Source: a virus. From it: a stretch of 61,525 bases of DNA. The stretch spans positions 1 to 61,525 of IMG/VR virus record IMGVR_UViG_3300037279_000301; one strand, written 5' to 3'. Position numbers and translations under genes: made by a program. A model generated the notes under the pieces. That model saw only the letters and a program-made list of their open reading frames with translations, was not told where the DNA came from and ran no database searches. Below, one piece after another: positions 56,182 through 61,525 of this stretch; position 1 is the first letter of the stretch, and each line of letters begins with the position of its first letter.

Positions 56182-56637
56182 TTTCCCGGAACTCGTTGGT
56201 AATTGGGAAATTCCTTGTAAATTTTGTAAGAAAATATTAATTGCGGTAGTCTGATGATCTCTTAAAATGACCGTCTCGCCTGCCATTTGATGCTCTTTCG
56301 GCCATACTTGTCCAGCGAAAAAATTATTATCAATAGGATCAAATTGAAAATCACGATTATATGTTCGTTTATCTTCAATTTCAACATCATATCCTTTATA
56401 TATCAGATATTCAAGTTGCTTCGGTAGCAAATTAACAAACGTTTTCCCGCCCATAGTAAAAAAGGCTTGCTTACCATCAAAGCGTCCCATTCGTACGGCA
56501 GGAATCCAACGATTTGCTGGATTAAAAATCTTGCTTTTTTCGTATAAATATTTTCTAATTTCTGGAGGCAATCCAATAAAGGTGCATTCCACCTCATTAT
56601 GAATTTGCAAAATGCAATGTTTATTTTCTGCTGTCAT
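56092..56637 (-). CDS. uvsW: UvsW-like helicase, N-terminal half carrying the N-intein
   Basis: 181 residues from ATG at 56637; the longer frame lies in the promoter. Residues 1-152 are the N-extein: HNEVECTFIGLP, GRFDGKQAFFTMGG, and VILRDHQTTAINIFL (Q-motif) up to PTSSGK. Then CLDFDTLLDIEID starts a 29-residue N-intein with block A, ending NFINPA. The gene stops within the intein. A TTGACA-17-TATAAT promoter ends 7 nt before the ATG, so this half is expressed from a leaderless mRNA while the C-half has a strong ribosome site. Confidence 0.88.
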   Translation of the reverse strand: MTAENKHCILQIHNEVECTFIGLPPEIRKYLYEKSKIFNPANRWIPAVRMGRFDGKQAFFTMGGKTFVNLLPKQLEYLIYKGYDVEIEDKRTYNRDFQFDPIDNNFFAGQVWPKEHQMAGETVILRDHQTTAINIFLQNLQGISQLPTSSGKCLDFDTLLDIEIDENSDFGKYLLNFINPA

Positions 56638-56644
56638 GTTATTA

Positions 56645-56673
56645 ATTATAACATTCATGTACTACTATGTCAA
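56645..56673 (-). promoter_or_regulatory. consensus sigma70-like promoter of the uvsW N-half
   Basis: Minus strand TTGACA (56668-56673), 17-bp spacer, TATAAT (56645-56650). The -10 ends 7 nt before the ATG at 56637. Full consensus in both boxes. Confidence 0.78.
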
Positions 56674-56718
56674 GACGTTATACATAGAGGTGGGCGGCTC
56701 ACAAAATATTAAGAAAGT

Positions 56719-56750
56719 AAAATGCCAGTGATTAACTCACTGGCATTTTT
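56719..56750. terminator. bidirectional intrinsic terminator
   Basis: AAAATGCCAGTGA and its complement with a 5-nt loop and T-rich ends; ends the 56753-57544 transcript. Confidence 0.85.
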
Positions 56751-56752
56751 AA

Positions 56753-57544
56753 TTAGAATAAAATTAAAGAAGTACCGCATTCGGAACAAAATTTATTTGT
56801 TGCTCTATTTAATTTACCGCAAGTAATACAAGTAGGTTTAACATCAACGGTAATAGGGTTAACAACTTCTTGATTTGAAATTTTTCCAACTAATTGAAAA
56901 ACAAATACGACCGATTCCTGTTCCGTTTCGAACCAAGCACCTTCAACAAATTTCTGATCGCTCTTACTACCGGGCACGGTTATTCCTTGTGCAGTAATAG
57001 TGCTAGCCGAAGATGAAAAATTTTGTGTGGAAAGAGTGGTAGATTGCTCATCCGCACATTTTGCATAAACATAATCCGCTTGGGGAATTACTGACCGGCA
57101 CATTGTATATCTACCCCAATGTGGATAGTTAGGATAATCTGTATTTTTAGTGGACCAAATATCTGAGTTCCACTGCGGAATTGGCTTAATTTTTTCTGTC
57201 CAAAATTCAATTCGAATCAGGCCATCAGAAGCACCGATACCTCGATTTTTCTCGATAGTCTCTGTTCTTTCAATAAATTTAAATTTATTGCCAGCATCGA
57301 AATTTCGATTTCGAATAGTTCGTTCAAAATCTAATTCAGAATTTGGTTGAAGGATTAATTTTTCCCCACCGGTAGCTGATTCACCATCGATTGTTACTTC
57401 AACAAGTGCTCGCACAGATTTCAAGTTCTTAAGCAAAATTGTATATTCTGCTCCGAACGGGAGAGCTACGGTTGAATTGTTTTCTCTTAGAATTTTTCCA
57501 TGAACTTTAATTGCAGATACAAATTGATTACTATAAGACATCAT
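56753..57544 (-). CDS. conserved beta-rich protein with C-terminal zinc ribbon (263 aa)
   Basis: MMSYSNQFVSAIKVHGKIL, PFGAEYTILLKNL, strand-rich middle, and a C-terminal CITCGKLNRATNKFCSECG zinc ribbon (read as two Cys pairs). AAAGGAGC precedes the start. Proteins with this opening occur in T4-like and jumbo phages; it may be a virion or membrane-associated protein. Function not known. Confidence 0.6.
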   Translation of the reverse strand: MMSYSNQFVSAIKVHGKILRENNSTVALPFGAEYTILLKNLKSVRALVEVTIDGESATGGEKLILQPNSELDFERTIRNRNFDAGNKFKFIERTETIEKNRGIGASDGLIRIEFWTEKIKPIPQWNSDIWSTKNTDYPNYPHWGRYTMCRSVIPQADYVYAKCADEQSTTLSTQNFSSSASTITAQGITVPGSKSDQKFVEGAWFETEQESVVFVFQLVGKISNQEVVNPITVDVKPTCITCGKLNRATNKFCSECGTSLILF

Positions 57545-57628
57545 ACCGCTCCTTTAGCATTCCGAATAAAATGCTTATACAAACTTTAATTCGATTTTTA
57601 TTTTGACACACTCTATTTAGCTTTTAGT

Positions 57629-57916
57629 TTACTCCGACAGTCTAAAAATTAAAACGTCATTATTTAAAATATCAATATCAGTTGAAATTTTCCGATAATT
57701 AATATTCCGATCTTTTTTGCTCATATTGCAGCATGTTCGAAAAAACTTATCGGCACTTTTTTTGTGTGTCATAAATCTTTCAAAAAGAATATGCTTCCTC
57801 CACAGAGAAATTTTCACGCCGGTTTCCCAATAATAGGTGGGGCAAATTAGCCGAATGCTTTTTTCTAGGTCATTAACTTTACTACGCAATTCCTGGAGGT
57901 GTTCTTTTTTTACCAT
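57629..57916 (-). CDS. hypothetical basic protein with C-terminal tail (95 aa)
   Basis: Helical and basic (LRSKVNDLEKSIRLI), ends LNNDVLIFRLSE, the Leu-Ile-x-x-Leu tail of the SH3-like family on another unrelated body. Ribosome site AAAGG-type. Overlaps the next gene by 7 nt. Function unknown. Confidence 0.57.
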   Translation of the reverse strand: MVKKEHLQELRSKVNDLEKSIRLICPTYYWETGVKISLWRKHILFERFMTHKKSADKFFRTCCNMSKKDRNINYRKISTDIDILNNDVLIFRLSE

Positions 57917-58137
57917 TGCATCCTTTCAATTAATATTTTGCTATACAGGTCGGCAATAATTGAATTAATATATTCGATATCGTATGGGCTGATAAGATTG
58001 AACAATCTGCATTTCGAAATTACGCATGTAATTTTATATAAATCGGTATTAATAAATAGCACGCCATCCGCAATTTCGAGTAAATTATGTAAGATTGCCG
58101 GCCAGTCTGATAAGTTGGTAATTGTATAATTTGTCAT
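57910..58137 (-). CDS. hypothetical protein (75 aa)
   Basis: MTNYTITNLSDWPAILHNL, ending KILIERMQW, overlaps both the next gene and the stop of the 58134-58214 gene. No family recognised. Confidence 0.55.
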   Translation of the reverse strand: MTNYTITNLSDWPAILHNLLEIADGVLFINTDLYKITCVISKCRLFNLISPYDIEYINSIIADLYSKILIERMQW

Positions 58138-58214
58138 GTTGATAATTTTGCAACGAGAAATTCAGAAAGTTCGATAATCATAACTTCCTTTGCAATTCGA
58201 ATAAGTAGCAGCAT
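58134..58214 (-). CDS. very small protein (26 aa)
   Basis: MLLLIRIAKEVMIIELSEF to KLST with AAGGATAT upstream and its stop overlapping the next ATG (ATGA). Hydrophobic. The operon packing supports it; the length limits certainty. Confidence 0.45.
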   Translation of the reverse strand: MLLLIRIAKEVMIIELSEFLVAKLST

Positions 58215-58224
58215 CGCTATATCC

Positions 58225-59082
58225 TTATTCTGTAAATCCGGCAATAGTCTTCAGCCGAATTCGATCGCCCAATGAACGATTATCGAATTGCTTTACAGAA
58301 GTACGAGGGGGTGAGCCAAACATTCCATTGTCAACGCAAATACAATCACCGATGTTATCCTTCAACGCTTGCACGGCTTCTTCCTTGGTCCATAAATACA
58401 AATCGTTAACCGGATTTCTTACTTCTCGTGCCAGCCCCAATGAATTAAGGAAGGAGGCATGTTCTTCATCATTCTTCCAATCAATATTTTCACCATGCCG
58501 ATACTTCCAGACATTTCCGCGCCGAACAAGAGTTAGTTGCAATTCTTCTGCATGATTAATTCCCGAAGTCCAACTATTTGGCTCGTTTGTGAGACTATAC
58601 GTAGGCATGGGTGTTACCCCGTCTGCGCAAAATTGACCGATATAATCGTAATGAACCTGGGCAATAATAGCTTCATTGTTGGGATAGTCAACTGATGCAA
58701 TAATATCCGGGGAAGTTACAAAATCTCCCTCAATGAAAGCGGTCATGGGAAGATCGCTTAATCGCTTCTTAACATATTGCAGCCGACCTTTAGTATCACG
58801 CATGGATTTGTCGCGACGTTTGGCTTCGGCGGCATCGAGCATTTCAGCTCTTCCGGTATATTCGCAAATTTCCTCACAATTTTTTCGAAAATATGCCCAC
58901 GATGTATTTTCATACATTCCAGGCTCAACGCCATAAAAGTTTGCCCAGCCGTAAGCAATTTCAGAAAATCTGAGAAATGTAGCGATGGTGCCATCAGGAT
59001 AGGGATTATATCCCCATTCACGATTTTCCTGCGGCACGTTAAGAACAACCATATCTCCGACTTGTAAAATTTCGCCTAGCAT
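58225..59082 (-). CDS. hypothetical protein with N-terminal SH3-like region (285 aa)
   Basis: MLGEILQVGDMVVLNVP is the GD(x)V turn seen in the small SH3-like family, here on a 285-residue protein containing GDFVTSPDIIASV and WTKEEAVQALK. It overlaps the previous gene by 7 nt. Function unknown. Confidence 0.58.
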   Translation of the reverse strand: MLGEILQVGDMVVLNVPQENREWGYNPYPDGTIATFLRFSEIAYGWANFYGVEPGMYENTSWAYFRKNCEEICEYTGRAEMLDAAEAKRRDKSMRDTKGRLQYVKKRLSDLPMTAFIEGDFVTSPDIIASVDYPNNEAIIAQVHYDYIGQFCADGVTPMPTYSLTNEPNSWTSGINHAEELQLTLVRRGNVWKYRHGENIDWKNDEEHASFLNSLGLAREVRNPVNDLYLWTKEEAVQALKDNIGDCICVDNGMFGSPPRTSVKQFDNRSLGDRIRLKTIAGFTE

Positions 59083-59354
59083 TCTATTTCCTTTTCAATT
59101 CGAATATGTAAAATATTAGCGTCCGATACATCGGTATGCACTATCGCATATAACCCGCAATGAGAAAAAACTCGTACAAATCCAAACAACGCTTTTCTTT
59201 TAGATATCCGCTTCCAGTATCGTTCTTGAAAAACAAAACCATTAGCAACCCAGTCTACGTGACCGCCCATTAGCTCGCAAGCTAGTCGATTAACCTCATC
59301 TGGTTCACTCCTACAGGTATCGACAATAATTCTCTTAATTTCGTTCGAAGTCAT
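59076..59354 (-). CDS. hypothetical protein (92 aa)
   Basis: The ATG at 59354 overlaps the previous stop (TAATG). MTSNEIKRIIVDTC then LACELMGGHVDWVANG, alpha/beta. The longer frame is not needed. No family recognised. Confidence 0.57.
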   Translation of the reverse strand: MTSNEIKRIIVDTCRSEPDEVNRLACELMGGHVDWVANGFVFQERYWKRISKRKALFGFVRVFSHCGLYAIVHTDVSDANILHIRIEKEIEC

Positions 59355-59620
59355 TACTTCATCCCCATTGCTAGAAAAACTTTGAGAGAACGACGATATG
59401 CCTTTTCGTATCTCGCCTGCCAAATCGATTTATCCCAATGATACACTTCTCCTGAATAAAGGTGGTCAAAAATGTTAGCAACAAACGCCGCATATTCGGT
59501 TGCCGCCTTTTTTGCGGATACGTATGGGCCAATCGTACACAAATGCCCCGGTTCGTTAGTTCGATAATGATAAGATCGCAAAGCAAATCTTACAGAAAGT
59601 GCAGAATGCATTTTTGCCAT
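59354..59620 (-). CDS. hypothetical basic protein (88 aa)
   Basis: MAKMHSALSVRFALRSYHY, basic and helical, ending FLAMGMK. Its ATG overlaps the stop of the 59620-60033 gene. No family recognised. Confidence 0.57.
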   Translation of the reverse strand: MAKMHSALSVRFALRSYHYRTNEPGHLCTIGPYVSAKKAATEYAAFVANIFDHLYSGEVYHWDKSIWQARYEKAYRRSLKVFLAMGMK

Positions 59621-60033
59621 TACTTCACCAGTCCATTCCGAACCTGTTCAGCGGTGAACTTAAAACGGCGGCCAGTAGAACTAACGGCACTAACAGGATA
59701 CTTACGCCGAGAAGATTTCAATCCAGCAATAGTAAACATCTTGCCCAGCGACATAAACGTCTTTCCCAACCCATCCTTTGGCAAGTTGAACATATATGCG
59801 AGCGACTGATATTCACGCGCTTCCGGTGAATCTACAACCGAGGAGGACCCGGCAGTTACGATAGTAGCAATCGATTTCGGATGAACGATCAACTTTGCAA
59901 AACGTGCTTCGGTTAACGTGAACCGACAATTGCCCAACGAAATATTAACCCCGTGCTTTGCGGCAACAGCAACAAGGGCAGCATCAATATCACGCCGAAG
60001 AGTTTGCACATCGTACCTTGAAAAAGAGTTCAT
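59620..60033 (-). CDS. conserved hypothetical protein (137 aa)
   Basis: MNSFSRYDVQTLRRDIDAAL, NISLGNCRFTLTEARFA and a basic GRRFKF end. AAAGG precedes the ATG. A GCTGC-AGAA-GCAGC hairpin with a tetraloop lies in the leader just before the ribosome site and may modulate it. First gene of the operon running to 57629. No family recognised. Confidence 0.6.
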   Translation of the reverse strand: MNSFSRYDVQTLRRDIDAALVAVAAKHGVNISLGNCRFTLTEARFAKLIVHPKSIATIVTAGSSSVVDSPEAREYQSLAYMFNLPKDGLGKTFMSLGKMFTIAGLKSSRRKYPVSAVSSTGRRFKFTAEQVRNGLVK

Positions 60034-60090
60034 TTTGAAACCTTTCTGCTGCTTCTGCAGCAATTACCGTGTTACCCAATCAACATAATC

Positions 60091-60119
60091 AGTATAGCAA
60101 ACTACCGATTAAATGTCAA
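60091..60119 (-). promoter_or_regulatory. sigma70-like promoter (cassette-related)
   Basis: Minus strand TTGACA (60114-60119), 17-bp spacer ending TTTGC, TATACT (60091-60096). Drives 59620-60033. Confidence 0.72.
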
Positions 60120-60310
60120 GCTCGATCAGTGCAATATGACCAGGATTTTCGATTTGTTGAATATCTTGCTCGGCCAATTCTCATTTCGTGCTCTAATCTC
60201 AACATTGCAAGTTCGGAGCCAAAAGCATACACCACGCCCCCGATAATATTGACTTCGATCGGCTCTTTTGCAAGTGGTTCCCAGGAGTCTTTTACTTTGG
60301 CAAGCGTCAT
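60116..60310 (-). CDS. small hypothetical protein (64 aa)
   Basis: The start is ATG at 60310 (MTLAKVKDSWEPLAK) after the cassette promoter with GAGGAGATC upstream. SH3-like pattern (PIEVNIIGGVVYAFG). Monocistronic. Function unknown. Confidence 0.6.
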   Translation of the reverse strand: MTLAKVKDSWEPLAKEPIEVNIIGGVVYAFGSELAMLRLEHEMRIGRARYSTNRKSWSYCTDRA

Positions 60311-60321
60311 ATCTGATCTCC

Positions 60322-60361
60322 TCACTGAAATAATTATAGCAAATACCGGTACCGAATGCAA
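60322..60361 (-). promoter_or_regulatory. early promoter cassette copy
   Basis: Minus strand TTGCAT (60356-60361), 17-bp spacer with CGGTACCG, TTTGC-TATAAT (60333-60338), then TATTTCAGTGAGGAG. Confidence 0.82.
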
Positions 60362-60370
60362 CCGAAAAGT

Positions 60371-60568
60371 TTACCAGGCCATATACGCCCTGGCTTCTTC
60401 ATCAGTAATAATCATATCGCAATCCACATCCATATATGCGTGGTTTCCTGTTCTGGGCTGGTACATATATTGCAATCGTTTTCCAGAGCGTGAAATGAAT
60501 GGGGTTTCGGTACCACCGCAAGCAGGATACCAATTGCCTTGTTCCGGAGACTTCATATCAATGACCAT
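60371..60568 (-). CDS. small hypothetical protein (65 aa)
   Basis: The start is ATG at 60568 (MVIDMKSPEQGNW), directly after the promoter -10 with no ribosome site, so the mRNA is probably leaderless. Contains TETPFISRSGKR and ends EEARAYMAW. No family recognised. Confidence 0.57.
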   Translation of the reverse strand: MVIDMKSPEQGNWYPACGGTETPFISRSGKRLQYMYQPRTGNHAYMDVDCDMIITDEEARAYMAW

Positions 60569-60574
60569 ATAAAA

Positions 60575-60603
60575 AGTATAGCGCACTTCGATACCGTTTG
60601 CAA
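60575..60603 (-). promoter_or_regulatory. sigma70-like promoter, leaderless context
   Basis: Minus strand TTGCAA (60598-60603), 17-bp spacer, TATACT (60575-60580), 6 nt before ATG at 60568. Upstream, GAAAACAAAGG is the cassette element in inverted orientation. Confidence 0.65.
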
Positions 60604-60786
60604 CCGTTATTTTTCGGATTGCAGGTTGTTGAAAACAAAGGCCCGATTTCACGAATATGGCGCCGTATGGCCCTTTAAGGGGTCTGGGCATGGCTAGGTA
60701 CTGCTAAAATAGCAGGGGCGCATTAGGGCGATTTAAGTCCTTTGTTTTCAAGGGCAAGATTTTTTGGTATTTTTCTTTGTTTTCGG

Positions 60787-60828
60787 TTGCATTTGGTACC
60801 GGTATTTGCTATAATTATTTCAGTGAGA
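60787..60828 (+). promoter_or_regulatory. early promoter cassette copy (plus strand)
   Basis: TTGCAT (60787-60792), 17-bp spacer with GGTACCGG, TTTGC-TATAAT (60810-60815), then TATTTCAGTGAGAGG. Upstream AAGTCCTTTGTTTTCAA (60735-60751). Drives the plus-strand genes to the right edge. Confidence 0.82.
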
Positions 60829-60843
60829 GGAAAGAAGGCGTAT

Positions 60844-61224
60844 ATGAGCAATTCGAGAATTGACCCAATGAGTCGTGAAATTTTAACAAATCCCAATTTT
60901 GATTTTTCCCAGGTTACCTGGGAAAATATTGTTGAGATGACCTCTTTCTGGCGGTGCCGATTTGCGAAACCCTCTCGTGCTTGCAGAGCCTGGGTAGTTA
61001 TGATACGGTCGAAATGTCCAACCTTATATAATCGGCTCGGTGGCGCCTTGCTAGACGGCATCACTATTCAACAACGAGAAGATTACAATAAATATTTTTC
61101 TCATCTATGGAGAAAGAAATTCTACTCAACGCATAGCAAGGACCAAGTACCCGTTCTCGAAGATTTCGATGAAGTCGAAGCCGAAAAGCAATATGGAATT
61201 TGGATAATTCAGGAGGTTAACTAA
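60844..61224 (+). CDS. hypothetical protein (126 aa)
   Basis: The start is ATG at 60844 (MSNSRIDPMSREILTN); the frame upstream only reads the promoter. Basic and aromatic, with RKKFYSTHSKDQV and an acidic end. First gene of a plus-strand early unit. No family recognised. Confidence 0.6.
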   Translation: MSNSRIDPMSREILTNPNFDFSQVTWENIVEMTSFWRCRFAKPSRACRAWVVMIRSKCPTLYNRLGGALLDGITIQQREDYNKYFSHLWRKKFYSTHSKDQVPVLEDFDEVEAEKQYGIWIIQEVN

Positions 61225-61416
61225 ATGAATAATGGAAAATGCGGCTATGTATGTTTTTATGGAAGCAAGCGAATTGAAATCTATGCCAATTCAACGTACG
61301 AAGCGCAAAAACTTGCCGCCGAGCAATTGAAAGTAAAGCCCAAGTTCGCTTATAAGATCAGCGTTAATCTTTGCGAACGGGCCGATGGCAGTGAAGTAAT
61401 TCATACCACTAGTTAA
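61225..61416 (+). CDS. small hypothetical protein (63 aa)
   Basis: MNNGKCGYVCFYGSKRIEI, compact alpha/beta; KLAAEQLKVKPK helix in the middle. GGAGG lies upstream and the start directly follows the previous stop. The opening, ending in VIHTTS, resembles small host-takeover proteins only in size. Function unknown. Confidence 0.58.
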   Translation: MNNGKCGYVCFYGSKRIEIYANSTYEAQKLAAEQLKVKPKFAYKISVNLCERADGSEVIHTTS

Positions 61417-61429
61417 GAAAGGAATAGAA

Positions 61430-61525
61430 ATGCCTGACGATTTTCTCAATGGAATGAAAAATTTTGTTAACGGCTGGTGTGAGCGTGAAGCTCGAATTCG
61501 GCGTGATAATGAAGGTCGGCGGCGA
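61430..61525 (+). CDS. hypothetical protein, 32 codons (runs off the right edge)
   Basis: MPDDFLNGMKNFVNGW then Arg-rich. GAAAGGAAT precedes the ATG. Third gene of the plus-strand early unit. Confidence 0.5.
   Translation, partial: MPDDFLNGMKNFVNGWCEREARIRRDNEGRRR

Noticed and set aside
60069-60572. Plus-strand frame of 167 codons
   Set aside because: It runs antisense across a cassette promoter and two minus-strand genes with supported starts.
60805-60828. Several proteins apparently starting with the peptide FAIIISVR (for example at 32634, 30998, 60361)
   Set aside because: These residues translate the repeated promoter element; real starts lie downstream with proper ribosome sites.
1-61525. 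tRNA genes or CRISPR array
   Set aside because: No cloverleaf with a T-loop consensus and no regularly spaced repeats were seen by reading; a tRNA scan was not possible.

Overview
This 61.5 kb window is a piece of a large tailed-phage genome, most likely a T4-like myovirus. The evidence is a DnaB/gp41-type replicative helicase overlapping a gp61-type primase, a UvsW-type helicase, T4-type late promoters (TATAAATA and close variants), UvsE, an NAD-dependent DNA ligase, a class II ribonucleotide reductase, and dense, overlapping, mostly minus-strand small genes. Base composition looks AT-rich. I see no tRNA and no gene that names the host. The early promoters are near-consensus sigma70 sites with a 17-bp spacer.

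Layout. 1-8.3 kb: small genes plus an NAD-metabolism block (nadV, NadM-Nudix, a NADAR-domain protein, a nucleoside 2-deoxyribosyltransferase-like protein). 8.4-18.2 kb: HD hydrolase, Pol-beta-type nucleotidyltransferase, a tandem array of about 75-residue SH3/KOW-like paralogues sharing a C-terminal Leu-Ile-x-x-Leu tail, a dCMP-deaminase-like protein, a LemA-like/membrane-protein pair and a PTH2-like protein. 18.3-31 kb: a DUF4116-like repeat protein, nrdJ interrupted by a group I intron, uvsE, a 605-residue membrane protein, a radical SAM enzyme and ligA. 31-35 kb: short early-type units, each with a copy of one promoter cassette, plus broken and duplicated small genes. 35-53.6 kb: late genes (a SleB-like hydrolase, putative structural proteins, PD-(D/E)XK nuclease, a holin-like protein, a DUF6267-like protein, FkbM methyltransferase) mixed with replication genes. 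52.5-56.7 kb: two kinase-like paralogues on the plus strand beside a uvsW gene that is broken in two by an atypically split intein with an HNH endonuclease gene in the gap. 56.7-61.5 kb: small genes and a divergent early promoter region.

Most notable results. (1) A fractured uvsW gene whose halves carry a 29-residue N-intein and a roughly 135-residue C-intein at the Walker A motif. (2) A 244-nt ORF-less group I intron in nrdJ at the NPCG/EQ active-site codons. (3) More than a dozen genes, under both sigma70-like and late promoters, whose -10 element ends only 3-9 nt before the start codon, predicting leaderless mRNAs. (4) A repeated early promoter cassette (TTGnnn-17-TATAAT, extended -10, often with a palindromic spacer) preceded by a terminator-tail sequence. 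(5) A family of small proteins with a shared C-terminal tail. Several small genes were recovered by direct reading of the sequence (for example 6150-6329, 13593-13706, 17798-17932, 18006-18164, 30995-31171, 32861-32998, 33750-33839, 58134-58214).
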